Assembly: GCF_001754075.1 (NCBI RefSeq)
Contig: NZ_MIEH01000023.1
Location: forward strand, 89,461-153,460
Direction: 5' to 3'
Source: Merdimonas faecis
Lineage (GTDB): Bacteria > Bacillota > Clostridia > Lachnospirales > Lachnospiraceae
Length of the DNA: 64,000 nt
A program made the translations under genes and the position numbers. Position 1 is the stretch's first letter. Each line of letters starts with the position of its first letter. Under the pieces are notes generated by a model. That model did no database searches. It saw only the letters and a list, made by a program, of their open reading frames with translations, and was not told where the DNA came from. Below are positions 37,492 to 46,735 of the stretch, piece after piece.

Positions 37492-38865
37492 ATGAAAAAG
37501 AAAACAGTCAAAAGACTTCTGTCAGCGTCAATGGTCACAGTAATGACCGTGGGACTGCTGGCTGGATGCGGAAGCAGCGGCGGAAGCGATGACAGCGAAG
37601 GCGGAAGCGGCGATGGCAAGACATTGAAGGTGGCAGCTTTTGAAGGGGGAAACGGAGCTGACATCTGGGAAAAGATTGCAGCAGCTTTTGAAGAAGAATA
37701 TGATTGTACAGTAGAACTGGAACTGTCTTCTGAACTTGACCAGGTACTGACTAAAGAGATCCAGAACGGAGATGTTCCGGATGTGGTTTACTACAACCTG
37801 GGACAGGAAAGCGGATTTACAGAGACTATGCTGAAGGAAGAAGCCGTAGCAGATATCTCAGACGTGTTTGATGATGAGCTGAGAGGTAAAATGGTTGAAG
37901 GTATCCTGGATGGTACCGCAGCACAGCCTTACGGCGATGGAAAGATCTATCTTGCTCCAATCTTCTATACACAGACAGGTTTCTGGTATAATGCAAATCT
38001 GGTAGGTGAAGGAAAAGAATATGCAGTTCCTACTACATGGGACGAGTTCTTTGCACTGGGTGAGCAGGCAAAGGCAGACGGAAGATCTTTATTCACTTAT
38101 CCGCAGCCGGGATACTTTGATGCAACAATTTATGCAATGCTGGCACAGGCAGGCGGAACAGACTTCTACAACAACGCACTGACATATGATGAGAACACAT
38201 GGACATCCGAAGAAGGAAAGAAAGTTCTTGATACGATCGCTCAGTTGGTATCTTCCGACAATCTCTGGGCTGACACAGTATCCAACGCAAACACAGACGG
38301 CGGATTTAAGATTAACCAGCAGGCAGTCATTGACGGTGAAGCACTCTTCATGCCAAACGGAAGCTGGGTAGTTGGTGAGATGGCTAACTCCACACCTTCT
38401 GATTATGAGTGGGGCGTAATGGGTGTTCCGAAGTGGAGTGCAGACGAGTCACAGTCTGTTTACACCTTTACAGAGCAGATGTGGATTCCGGCAGATGCTG
38501 AGAATATGGATCTGGCAAAAGATTTCATCAGATTTATGTATTCTGATACAGTTGTAGATCTTTGTCTGGCTAACAAGACCACAAATGCTGAGACCGGAGA
38601 AGAGTCTGACGCACCGATCGTAGTACCGGTTCAGGGCGCAGCAGAGAAACTTCCGGACGGCGTGATCAAGACAAGCTTCCAGACTGGCGATGATGTAGTA
38701 GCAGTTACAGGTACATGGGCTACCACATCCCCGATCGAAGGTCTTGATATGAAAGGATCTATCTACAAACCAATTGATTCCATCAGTACAGGCGATATGA
38801 CTGTTGACGAGTGGCAGGAGCAGCTGGTAGACGTTTGGTCACAGTGTGCAGATGCAATGGAATAA
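37492..38865 (+). CDS. Carbohydrate ABC transporter substrate-binding lipoprotein (probable GNB/LNB)
   Basis: 457 residues, extracytoplasmic, lipid-anchored: signal peptide with lipobox L23-A-G-C26, then a Gly/Ser/Asp linker and a CUT1-type solute-binding fold (TLKVAAFEGGNGADIWEKIAAAFEEEY..., PDVVYYNLGQ, VPTTWDEFFALGEQAKADG). Linkage to two CUT1 permeases and a GH112 phosphorylase points to galacto-N-biose/lacto-N-biose or related mucin sugars, possibly sulfated. No transporter ATPase lies nearby, so a shared MsmK-type ATPase is presumed. Many codons look optimised, which suggests high expression. Confidence 0.85.
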   Translation: MKKKTVKRLLSASMVTVMTVGLLAGCGSSGGSDDSEGGSGDGKTLKVAAFEGGNGADIWEKIAAAFEEEYDCTVELELSSELDQVLTKEIQNGDVPDVVYYNLGQESGFTETMLKEEAVADISDVFDDELRGKMVEGILDGTAAQPYGDGKIYLAPIFYTQTGFWYNANLVGEGKEYAVPTTWDEFFALGEQAKADGRSLFTYPQPGYFDATIYAMLAQAGGTDFYNNALTYDENTWTSEEGKKVLDTIAQLVSSDNLWADTVSNANTDGGFKINQQAVIDGEALFMPNGSWVVGEMANSTPSDYEWGVMGVPKWSADESQSVYTFTEQMWIPADAENMDLAKDFIRFMYSDTVVDLCLANKTTNAETGEESDAPIVVPVQGAAEKLPDGVIKTSFQTGDDVVAVTGTWATTSPIEGLDMKGSIYKPIDSISTGDMTVDEWQEQLVDVWSQCADAME

Positions 38866-38894
38866 AACTTTAAAATGCAATAGCGAAAGTGTAA

Positions 38895-38927
38895 AAAAAC
38901 GGTGAGTTCTTACGCTCACCGTTTTTC
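38895..38927 (+). terminator. Intercistronic terminator between binding protein and permease
   Basis: 12-bp perfect stem AAAAACGGTGAG / CTCACCGTTTTT (38895-38906 with 38915-38926), 8-nt loop. Partial read-through would give the usual excess of binding protein over permeases. Confidence 0.8.
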
Positions 38928-38946
38928 AAAAGAAAGGAGAAATGGT

Positions 38947-39837
38947 ATGAATAGAAAACGGGCGCAGGGACGATTTGTCTTTTTCTGCATAGCACCGGCG
39001 GCCATACTTGTGACCCTTTTCATTTTTATCCCAACCATCAACGTTTTTAGAATGTCGTTGTACCGGATGGGCGGGATCACGAACAGAAAGGAATTTGTGG
39101 GACTCAGTAATTTCCAGTCCCTGTTTGACGATAAGAACTTCCTGCAGACGATGCAAAATTCTATCGCGATCATTGTTCTTGTAACATTATTTACAATCTT
39201 CTTTGCGATTTTATTTGGAGCGATCCTCCATCGCGGAAAATTTAAAGGGAAAAATTTCTTCCGTGTGATTTTTTACATACCGAATATTTTAAGTATCGTT
39301 GTTATCGCAGGTATCTTTGGGGCGATTTACAATCCGAGTACCGGACTTCTCAATACGTTCCTCAGAGCCATCGGACTGGATGCACTGGCACATCAATGGA
39401 TGGGAGATCAGAAAATCGTTCTGTATTCCATCATTTTCGCACTGGTATGGCAGGCGATCGGTTACTATATGGTTATGTATATGGCCAGCATGGCGGCAAT
39501 CCCTGAGGATCTTTATGAGGCGGCGTCTCTGGACGGGGCAACAGAGATCCAGATGTTTTTCCAGGTAACCCTGCCGCTGATATGGAGCAACATCCGTACG
39601 ACACTTACCTTCTACATTATCAGTACGATCAACTTAAGCTTCCAGTTTGTTCAGATCATGTCTGACGGAGGCCCGAACGGACACTCAGAAGTGTTCCTGA
39701 ACTATATGTATAAACAGGCATATGGAGCTGGCGTCTACGGCTATGGAATGGCCATCGGCGTGGTAGTCTTCCTCTTCTCGTTTGTACTTGCAGCAGTTGT
39801 CAACAAGATCACAGACAGAGAAGTTCTGGAATTCTAG
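38947..39837 (+). CDS. Sugar ABC transporter permease, MalF/UgpA type
   Basis: 296 residues with six membrane segments. The EAA loop reads YEAASLDGATEIQMFFQVTLPLIWSNI, where the transporter ATPase docks. N-terminal RFVFFCIAPAAILVTLFIFIPTINVFRMSLYRM is typical of CUT1 first permeases. ATG at 38947 lies behind AAAGGAG; upstream in-frame codons would run through the terminator hairpin. It pairs with the next permease. Confidence 0.9.
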   Translation: MNRKRAQGRFVFFCIAPAAILVTLFIFIPTINVFRMSLYRMGGITNRKEFVGLSNFQSLFDDKNFLQTMQNSIAIIVLVTLFTIFFAILFGAILHRGKFKGKNFFRVIFYIPNILSIVVIAGIFGAIYNPSTGLLNTFLRAIGLDALAHQWMGDQKIVLYSIIFALVWQAIGYYMVMYMASMAAIPEDLYEAASLDGATEIQMFFQVTLPLIWSNIRTTLTFYIISTINLSFQFVQIMSDGGPNGHSEVFLNYMYKQAYGAGVYGYGMAIGVVVFLFSFVLAAVVNKITDREVLEF

Positions 39838-39856
39838 GAAGGGGGACAAAAGAGCT

Positions 39857-40729
39857 ATGAAAAAACAAAATCCGGCAACGAAAGCCCTGTTTAAAGCGAT
39901 CGTCTACATTGCGCTGATCGTGATGACGATTTCGATCATCATTCCGGTTGCATGGGTATTTATGGCAAGCTTTAAGCGGAATGCGGAATTTATCGGAAAA
40001 GGAACTAACCCCTGGGCGCTTCCGGAACAGCTGCAGTGGCAGAACTATGTGACCGCATTTGTGGATGCGGAAATGGGAAAATTTTTCCTGAATTCCGTGA
40101 TCGTAACAGCGCTGTCTCTGGTGATTCTGCTGGTGATCGCACTCCCGGCGGCTTATGCATTGTCAAGATTTGATTTTAAAGGAAAGAAAATATTAAATAT
40201 TGCCTTCATGGCAGGTTTGTTTGTAAATATCAACTATATTGTAGTGCCGATTTTCCTGATGCTGAGCGGCGCAAATCGGATGCTGGGGGTTGAATTTTTC
40301 CTGGATAACCGGCTGATCCTGTCGATTATTTATGCATCCAGTTCGTTGTCGTTTTCCATTTATCTGCTGAGCGGATATTTTAAGACACTCCCGAAAGGAT
40401 ATGAGGAAGCGGCATATATTGACGGCTGCGGATATTTCAAGACTATGGTCAAGATTATGATCCCCATGGCGCGGCCGAGTATCATCACAGTAATCCTCTT
40501 CCAGTTCCTGTCATTCTGGAACGAGTACATTATCGCGTTCACATTGATGGATGAAAACAGTACTCTGGCAGTAGGATTAAAGAATCTGATGGCGGTTGAG
40601 AGGACGGCCACTAACTACGGTATCATGTATGCAGGTCTCGTGATCGTTATGATCCCGGTACTGATCCTGTATGTATGTGTACAGAAGCAGCTCACCAAGG
40701 GTATGACACTTGGCGGACTGAAAGGATAG
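39857..40729 (+). CDS. Sugar ABC transporter permease, MalG/UgpE type
   Basis: 290 residues, six membrane segments, EAA loop YEEAAYIDGCGYFKTMVKIMIPMARPSI, and the C-terminal KQLTKGMTLGGLKG common in CUT1 MalG-like permeases. The start at 39857 follows GAAGGGGGA; the longer frame overlaps the previous gene. Second permease of the GNB/LNB-type transporter. Confidence 0.9.
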   Translation: MKKQNPATKALFKAIVYIALIVMTISIIIPVAWVFMASFKRNAEFIGKGTNPWALPEQLQWQNYVTAFVDAEMGKFFLNSVIVTALSLVILLVIALPAAYALSRFDFKGKKILNIAFMAGLFVNINYIVVPIFLMLSGANRMLGVEFFLDNRLILSIIYASSSLSFSIYLLSGYFKTLPKGYEEAAYIDGCGYFKTMVKIMIPMARPSIITVILFQFLSFWNEYIIAFTLMDENSTLAVGLKNLMAVERTATNYGIMYAGLVIVMIPVLILYVCVQKQLTKGMTLGGLKG

Positions 40730-40744
40730 GAGGGAGAGCATAGA

Positions 40745-40912
40745 ATGAGTAATGTTGTAAGAAATCTGATCATGATCATTGTATTTATTGTTTGTCTCGC
40801 CCTGATCATCATCGGCCAGAAAAATATCAGTGCTTCCGGACTTGCGATGGAACTTATTGGACTGGTCGGATTATTGACGCTGCTGTTTATCTATAATAGG
40901 AGATATCAGTAG
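40745..40912 (+). CDS. Small two-segment membrane protein of the GH112 locus
   Basis: 55 residues from ATG 40745 to TAG 40910-40912. The strong AGGAGGGAG overlaps the end of the permease gene. The sequence has two membrane segments (about 7-23 and 36-50) joined by GQKNISASGLAMEL, and a basic tail YNRRYQ. It lies between permease and phosphorylase with tight spacing on both sides, so it is very likely translated. It looks like short proteins of unknown function that I associate with such loci (possibly DUF6903, from memory). It could be a transporter accessory subunit; no function is shown. Confidence 0.75.
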   Translation: MSNVVRNLIMIIVFIVCLALIIIGQKNISASGLAMELIGLVGLLTLLFIYNRRYQ

Positions 40913-40940
40913 CAGCATGGAACAAGAAAGGAGAACGAAT

Positions 40941-43103
40941 GTGAAAGCACACACAAAAGGCAGAGTTACGATTCCAACAGATATAGATGTGGTGCCGGAG
41001 ACCCTGGAACTCTTAGAGCGCTGGGGGGCAGACGCAATCCGGGATTGCGATGGGACTGATTATCCCGAAGAACTGAGAAGTGTAGATGCGAAGGTTTATT
41101 CTACATATTATACGACTAGAAAGGATAATGAGTGGGCAAAGGCAAATCCGGACGAAATCCAGCAGATGTATATCATGACACCATTTTATACGGCTGTGGA
41201 CAGTGAACTGTCTATTCATCTGATGAATCATCTGTACCCGGATATGCTGAAGGTCAACGATCATGATGATATCACCAGATGGTGGGAAGTCATTGACCGT
41301 ACAACTGGAGAAGTGGTTCCGGTATCGCAGTGGGATTACGATGGAGAGACTGGAGACGTCACGATCCATGAGGCGGTAGCATTTCACGATTATACCGTCA
41401 GCTTTCTTGCATATATTATGTGGGATCCGGTGCATATGTACAATGCAGTGACTAATGGATGGACAAATTTTGAAAAGCAGATCACTTTCGATGTGCGCCA
41501 GCCCAAAACCCATCAGTATTCGTTGGATCGTCTTCGTAAATATATCACGGATAATCCGCATATTGATGTGATTAGATATACCACATTTTTCCATCAGTTC
41601 ACGCTTGTGTTTGATGAATTGGCACGGGAAAAATATGTGGATTGGTATGGATATTCGGCATCGGTCAGCCCTTATATTCTGGAACAGTTCGAGAAGGAAG
41701 TCGGCTATCCGTTCCGGCCGGAATATATCATCGATCAGGGCTATATGAATAATACCTACCGTATACCGTCGAAGGAATTCCAGGATTTCCAGGCGTTCCA
41801 GAGAAGAGAGGTAACGAAGCTGGCAAAAGAGCTGGTGGACATCACCCATGAATGTGGGAAAGAAGCTATGATGTTCCTGGGCGATCACTGGATCGGCATG
41901 GAACCGTTTATGGATGAGTTCAAAAAAGTAGGACTGGACGCTGTGGTAGGAAGTGTGGGAAATGGATCTACCCTGCGGCTGATCAGTAACATTGAAGGTG
42001 TGAAATATACAGAAGCCCGGCTGCTTCCATACTTTTTCCCGGATGTATTCCACGAAGGCGGGGATCCGGTGAAAGAGGCGAAGGTTAACTGGGTAACGGC
42101 GAGACGGGCAATCTTAAGAAAACCTATCGACCGCATTGGATACGGCGGTTACCTGAAACTCGCCATGAAGTTCCCGGAATTCATCGACTATGTGGAAAGT
42201 GTCTGCGAAGAATTCCGCACACTGTATGATAATATCAAAGGGACAACGCCTTACTGCATTAAAAAGGTGGCAGTATTAAACTGCTGGGGAAAGATGCGTG
42301 CATGGGGCAACCATATGGTTCATCATGCGATCTACTATAAACAGAATTATTCCTACGCCGGCATTATCGAAGCACTGAGCGGAGCGCCTTTTGATGTAAG
42401 CTTTATTAGTTTTGATGATATTCGGAGAGATCCCGGAATCTTAGACGATATCGATGTGATCCTGAATGTCGGAGACGGAGATACAGCATATTCCGGCGGG
42501 GAAAACTGGACGGATGAGACAATCATCACGGCGATCAAAAGGTTTATTTATCGCGGAGGCGGATTTATCGGCGTTGGAGAACCGGCGGCACACCAGTATG
42601 AAGGACATTATTTCCAGCTGGCATCTGTGATGGGGGTTGAGAGAGAAAATGGCTTTACCCTGAATGTGGATAAGTACAATTGGGAAGAACATGATCATTT
42701 CATCACAGAGGACTGTAAAGGCGAGATTGATTTTGGCGAAGGAAAGAAGAATATTTATGCGTATGAAGGCACAATGATCCTCAGCCAGAGAAATCAGGAG
42801 GTACAGCTGGCAGTCAATGAATTTGGAAAAGGAAGATGCGTTTATATCAGCGGGCTTCCGTACAGCTTTGAAAACAGCCGGCTGTTATACCGTTCCATCA
42901 TCTGGTCATCCCACGATGAGGAAAACCTTTACAAGTGGTTCAGCACTAATTATAATGTAGAAGTCCATGCATATGTAAAGAACGGAAAATACTGCGTGGT
43001 CAATAATACTTATGAACCACAGAGTACAACAGTATACAAGGGCGACGGAACTAAGTTCGATCTGGATCTGGAAGCCAATGGTATTTACTGGTACGAAATT
43101 TAA
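40941..43103 (+). CDS. GH112 1,3-beta-galactosyl-N-acetylhexosamine phosphorylase
   Basis: A cytoplasmic enzyme that phosphorolyses galacto-N-biose or lacto-N-biose I to Gal-1-phosphate and GalNAc or GlcNAc. The start GRVTIPTDIDVVPETLELLERWGADAIRDCDGTDYPEEL is the family signature. D315 in MFLGDHWIGMEPF matches the general-acid Asp (D313) of the Bifidobacterium enzyme. A TIM barrel, a Rossmann-like middle part and a beta-sandwich end fill 720 aa. GTG 40941 is chosen because AAAGGAG (40927-40933) sits 7 nt upstream; ATG 40917 is in frame but poorly placed. nahK, galT and galE partners are not in the window. Confidence 0.95.
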   Translation: MKAHTKGRVTIPTDIDVVPETLELLERWGADAIRDCDGTDYPEELRSVDAKVYSTYYTTRKDNEWAKANPDEIQQMYIMTPFYTAVDSELSIHLMNHLYPDMLKVNDHDDITRWWEVIDRTTGEVVPVSQWDYDGETGDVTIHEAVAFHDYTVSFLAYIMWDPVHMYNAVTNGWTNFEKQITFDVRQPKTHQYSLDRLRKYITDNPHIDVIRYTTFFHQFTLVFDELAREKYVDWYGYSASVSPYILEQFEKEVGYPFRPEYIIDQGYMNNTYRIPSKEFQDFQAFQRREVTKLAKELVDITHECGKEAMMFLGDHWIGMEPFMDEFKKVGLDAVVGSVGNGSTLRLISNIEGVKYTEARLLPYFFPDVFHEGGDPVKEAKVNWVTARRAILRKPIDRIGYGGYLKLAMKFPEFIDYVESVCEEFRTLYDNIKGTTPYCIKKVAVLNCWGKMRAWGNHMVHHAIYYKQNYSYAGIIEALSGAPFDVSFISFDDIRRDPGILDDIDVILNVGDGDTAYSGGENWTDETIITAIKRFIYRGGGFIGVGEPAAHQYEGHYFQLASVMGVERENGFTLNVDKYNWEEHDHFITEDCKGEIDFGEGKKNIYAYEGTMILSQRNQEVQLAVNEFGKGRCVYISGLPYSFENSRLLYRSIIWSSHDEENLYKWFSTNYNVEVHAYVKNGKYCVVNNTYEPQSTTVYKGDGTKFDLDLEANGIYWYEI

Positions 43104-43133
43104 AACAGAGGTGGAAAACAGAAAGAGGTTTTT

Positions 43134-44270
43134 ATGAAAAAGCTGCAGTTGTTGATAAAACCAGTTTCTTCCGCCTGCAATCTAAAGTGCGCCTACTGCT
43201 TTTACAGAGATGAGGAGCAGCACCGCATGGATCGAGGAAGAGGCAGGATGGATACAGAGACGGTGAAGGTTATCGTAGATAAGGCACTTGCGGCGGCGCA
43301 GACCTGCGTGTTCGGCTTCCAGGGAGGGGAGCCGACGTTGGCAGGTCTGCCTTTTTTTGAAGAATTTGCCGCATATGTTGAACAAAAGAAAAGACCCAGA
43401 CAGCAGGTGTCTTATACGATCCAGACCAATGGGACAGAGCTGTCCGATGAATGGATGGACTTCTTTCGAGAGAAGGGATTCCTGGTGGGACTGTCTCTGG
43501 ATGGGGTGCGGAGATCCCATGATGAGAACAGAAAAGACCAGGACGGCGCAGGAAGCTTTTCCAGGGCATTTGCCTGTGCAGAGAAGCTGCAGGAGTATCG
43601 GATTCCCTTTCATGTGCTCTGTGTACTGAACAGGCAGACGGCAGAGCGTATCGAAGCGATCTATCGTTTTTTTTGCCGGAAGGGATTTTACGCACAGCAA
43701 TATATCCCTTGCCTGGATCCGCTGGGAGAGCAGAGGGGGAAGCAGTCTTACTCTCTGACACCGGCCGTATTCGAAAGCGTGATGAAAAAGCTTTTTGACC
43801 TTTGGTATGCAGACCAGATGTCGGGAGTCCCTGTATACATACGTCAGTTTGAAAATTATGTGGAGATGTTAGCGGGAGGACAACCGGAGGCATGCAGTAT
43901 GTATGGAAAATGCAGCATGCAGAATGTGATTGAAAGCGACGGTACAGTGTATCCGTGTGATTTTTATGCGTTGGATGCCTGGGCCATGGGAAATATTAAG
44001 GATCCGGCACTGGATTTTGTAAAGCTGTGGCAATGGTCTGTGTCAGAACACCCTGCGCCCTTTTTCAGAGAATCGGCGAAACGGGATGCCAGGTGTAGCG
44101 GGTGCAGATGGTATCCGCTGTGCAGAGGTGGGTGCAGAAGAGACTGCGAAACAGAAAAAGAAGGATTCCGTAATGTATACTGTGAGGCATATCAGAATTT
44201 TTTTGCTCACAGTATTGGACGGCTCGAAAGGCTTACGGCTTTGAGGAGGCATTTTCCTTACGGTATTTGA
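43134..44270 (+). CDS. Anaerobic sulfatase-maturating radical SAM enzyme (anSME)
   Basis: An oxygen-sensitive SAM enzyme that converts a Cys or Ser of sulfatases to formylglycine. The SAM cluster is C15-N-L-K-C19-A-Y-C22, with GGEPTL next. The C-terminal SPASM region has cysteines for two auxiliary clusters (CSMYGKCSMQNVIESDGTVYPCDFYAL ... CSGCRWYPLCRGGCRRDC). The 378 aa are typical. It follows the GH112 gene by 30 bp on the same strand. Its presumed client is the Cys-type sulfatase encoded 0.9 kb further on the other strand. Its 3' end overlaps the converging AraC gene by 38 bp. Confidence 0.92.
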   Translation: MKKLQLLIKPVSSACNLKCAYCFYRDEEQHRMDRGRGRMDTETVKVIVDKALAAAQTCVFGFQGGEPTLAGLPFFEEFAAYVEQKKRPRQQVSYTIQTNGTELSDEWMDFFREKGFLVGLSLDGVRRSHDENRKDQDGAGSFSRAFACAEKLQEYRIPFHVLCVLNRQTAERIEAIYRFFCRKGFYAQQYIPCLDPLGEQRGKQSYSLTPAVFESVMKKLFDLWYADQMSGVPVYIRQFENYVEMLAGGQPEACSMYGKCSMQNVIESDGTVYPCDFYALDAWAMGNIKDPALDFVKLWQWSVSEHPAPFFRESAKRDARCSGCRWYPLCRGGCRRDCETEKEGFRNVYCEAYQNFFAHSIGRLERLTALRRHFPYGI

Positions 44271-45072
44271 CCGGAGTAATGCCGTACTTTTTCCGGAAGG
44301 ACTGGGTAAAGTATGACTGGGAGGAAAATCCTACGGAGGAAGAGATCGAGGAAATTGAGTGATCTGTATCCCGAAGGAGCGTACAGGCTACGTCCAGCCT
44401 TTTTTGGTTCAGGTACTGGATCGGAGACTGCCCCGTATATTTGGTAAAGGAATGGGCCATATAGTATTTATTCATATGTGTCAGATCTGTCAGGGTATCC
44501 AGAGTGATATGATCTGCATAATTTGTATCCAGGTATTCCTTGATCTGTGCACATTCTTTTGTCATGTGAGTGGACGTCATGGACACAGGAATAAGATGCT
44601 GGGAACGGATGATCCTGAGGATCAGGATCTCCAGAAGATTCTGACAGATTTTATCAGAACCGTAGGACTGGCTCCTTACTTCATACAGGATCTGGGCAAA
44701 CAGACCCGCAATCAGATCCTGATTGGGAAAATTGCAGAAAAACTGAACCCCTGAGCTTTCTCCCGTCTCTGGCTGAAAGATGATCCCGTCTATTCCGATT
44801 ACATAATACTGGAGAGGATGATTCAGGGCAGACTGCTCTGTATGTTCCAGATAGGGAGGGACAATGATCAGATCTCCTGTTTTGATGGGATAGGATTTGT
44901 CACGGAAGAGAAAATTTCCTCCGCCCCCGGCAACAAAGAACAGTTCTGTAAAGTGATGGGTGTGGAGAACGCTGGGCCAGTCTTTCTCATCTTTGGAAAA
45001 GGAGATGGAAAGAAGACGGACATTTAATTTTTCAATATCAGAAGTCTGAATGGAATACTGTCTGTGGCTCAT
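44233..45072 (-). CDS. AraC-family transcriptional regulator of the glycan locus
   Basis: 279 residues: N-terminal cupin sensor (about 20-150; LHTHHFTELFFVAGGGGNFLFRDKSYPIKTGDLIIVPPYLEHTEQ) and C-terminal double helix-turn-helix (about 175-275; ITLDTLTDLTHMNKYYMAHSFTKYTGQSPIQYLNQKRLDVA ... SQSYFTQSFRKKYGITPVKYRKE). It stands downstream of the sulfatase on the same strand, 45 bp apart. It probably binds an imported sugar and activates this locus; the 15-bp repeats before the transporter are candidate targets. AAAGGAG lies before the ATG. Confidence 0.88.
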   Translation of the reverse strand: MSHRQYSIQTSDIEKLNVRLLSISFSKDEKDWPSVLHTHHFTELFFVAGGGGNFLFRDKSYPIKTGDLIIVPPYLEHTEQSALNHPLQYYVIGIDGIIFQPETGESSGVQFFCNFPNQDLIAGLFAQILYEVRSQSYGSDKICQNLLEILILRIIRSQHLIPVSMTSTHMTKECAQIKEYLDTNYADHITLDTLTDLTHMNKYYMAHSFTKYTGQSPIQYLNQKRLDVACTLLRDTDHSISSISSSVGFSSQSYFTQSFRKKYGITPVKYRKENASSKP

Positions 45073-45117
45073 GGAAAGTCTCCTTTTTTTAAATAATGGC
45101 CTGGACTGCCGGGGACA

Positions 45118-46578
45118 TCAGATGTCCTCGGCACAGTCCATAGTAGGGGGATAATCGCGTCCGGCGATCAGCCGCTCTCCGTCCGTAAAGCCTTCCGGAC
45201 GGTCTTTCAGGGACTGGATCAGGCAGGAGCGAAGAAACTGGATCCGTTCTCTGCGGGAACTGTCGCTGATCAGATCTTTCAGCTCATGAGGGTCTTCTGC
45301 CAGATCAAAATATTGTTCCTGTCCTGTGACAGAATGCCAGATATATTTGTCTTTATTGGTGACGATCCAGTGATTGGAAAATTCTCCATAGGAATGTTCT
45401 CCATGGAGCCAGGTGCGGATCGATGCTTCTGGATGGACTGTCAGGGGCAGAAGGCTTGAACCGTCCACGCTGTCCGGAATCGGAGCTCCGGCAGCAGACA
45501 GCAGTGTGGGCATGATATCCCGCAGTTCCACAATGCTGTGGCAGACCTGTGAAGATTTCAAATCTGGCAGGACATTTTTACCGGCTGCAATAAAAAGCGG
45601 GATATGGCAGCTTCCTTCATACGGTCTGGATTTGCGGAACATATGATGGTCACAAAGCTCCTCCCCGTGATCGGCGGTAAAAATGATGACGGTGTCGTCA
45701 TACAGCTCCTGTTCGATCAGTGCCATGATCAGCCTGCCGATCTGGTGATCCAGATGGGTAATGCAGGCATAGTAGCCGATCTGTGCCTGGCGTATCAGTT
45801 CCGGATCCGAAGGGCCAGTTTTTGAATCAAAAATGCGGCCGTCCCGTTTCAGGTATTCGTCTGTCTCCCAGCTGCCGACAAAAGGCTTTCGCAGCTCTTT
45901 GTCCCGGTACAGATCAAAATAAGGTTCGGGTGCGTCAAATGGAGGATGAGGACGCAGATAAGATGCCATCAGGAAGAAAGGCGTCCGGGGATCGCGGCGC
46001 CGGAGAAAATCCAGACACCGGTCAGTGACCCAGTTGGTGGGGTGGTATTTTTCCTCATGTGTCCAAGGGCGCGCAAGGAAACTGTTACAGTCGATACCGG
46101 TATCGGTAACGTCTGCATCGGCTCCCAGTTCTTTTTTCAGCCAATAGAAATAATCGTCCGCAACAAGCTGAGATTCCCGGAAGGGAACACTGCCATACCG
46201 GGCGCTGTGGAGGTATCCGTCATGAAGATCCACGTGATGAAATCCCAGATAGTTCCGCAATGGGTGTACATGCATCTTCCCGATACACTGGGTGTAATAA
46301 CCGGCTTTTGCCAGCTCACCTGCCATAGTATGGGTATAATTCCAGGGAATATTATCTTCGTATCCAACTCTGCCGTGGTGGCTCTGTTCCATACCGGTAT
46401 GGAGAGCGGCTCTGGCAGCGATACAGCTTGGACAGGCACTGTAGGCGCGGTCGAAAACAACGCCTCGAGAGGCGAGCGTGTCAAGATATGGAGTTTTTAC
46501 ATCCGGATGCCCTGCATATCCCAGACAGTCACCTCTGAGCTGATCAGTCATAAGTAAAATAATGTTTGGTCTCTTCAT
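45118..46578 (-). CDS. Cys-type sulfatase without signal peptide
   Basis: 486 residues of the alkaline-phosphatase-like type I sulfatase fold. The formylglycine motif is C52-I-A-A-R56-AALHTG, the CxAxR variant of CxPxR accepted by anaerobic maturases. NIILLMTDQLRGD and FTADHGEELCDHH hold metal ligands. It starts directly with MKRPNIILL, with no signal peptide, so it should act in the cytoplasm on imported substrate. The start at 46578 follows AAAGGAGAG. It is divergent from the TauE exporter and upstream of AraC. The exact substrate (for example 6-sulfo-GlcNAc or sulfo-Gal) is not readable. Confidence 0.9.
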   Translation of the reverse strand: MKRPNIILLMTDQLRGDCLGYAGHPDVKTPYLDTLASRGVVFDRAYSACPSCIAARAALHTGMEQSHHGRVGYEDNIPWNYTHTMAGELAKAGYYTQCIGKMHVHPLRNYLGFHHVDLHDGYLHSARYGSVPFRESQLVADDYFYWLKKELGADADVTDTGIDCNSFLARPWTHEEKYHPTNWVTDRCLDFLRRRDPRTPFFLMASYLRPHPPFDAPEPYFDLYRDKELRKPFVGSWETDEYLKRDGRIFDSKTGPSDPELIRQAQIGYYACITHLDHQIGRLIMALIEQELYDDTVIIFTADHGEELCDHHMFRKSRPYEGSCHIPLFIAAGKNVLPDLKSSQVCHSIVELRDIMPTLLSAAGAPIPDSVDGSSLLPLTVHPEASIRTWLHGEHSYGEFSNHWIVTNKDKYIWHSVTGQEQYFDLAEDPHELKDLISDSSRRERIQFLRSCLIQSLKDRPEGFTDGERLIAGRDYPPTMDCAEDI

Positions 46579-46735
46579 GGTCTCTCTCCTTTTGCTGCTA
46601 TTAGTTCTACAATAATACAATCCAGATGGAAAAGCAAGAAGATTCCGGCGAGAAAAGAGGCGCCGAGGGGTAGAAGAAAAAAGAAAAACAGGTTATAATG
46701 AAAAAACATATGAGAAAAGGGTGGAACGTCAAATA

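Noticed and set aside
40917..40940. ATG 40917 as start of the GH112 gene
   Set aside because: Its nearest ribosome site is 14 nt away, while GTG 40941 has AAAGGAG at 7 nt and a family-like N-terminus.
45103..45139. Imperfect hairpin with GGGGAC at the sulfatase end as another repeat copy
   Set aside because: It overlaps coding sequence, lacks the GTACAC core and the 35-nt layout; the shared hexamer is probably chance.
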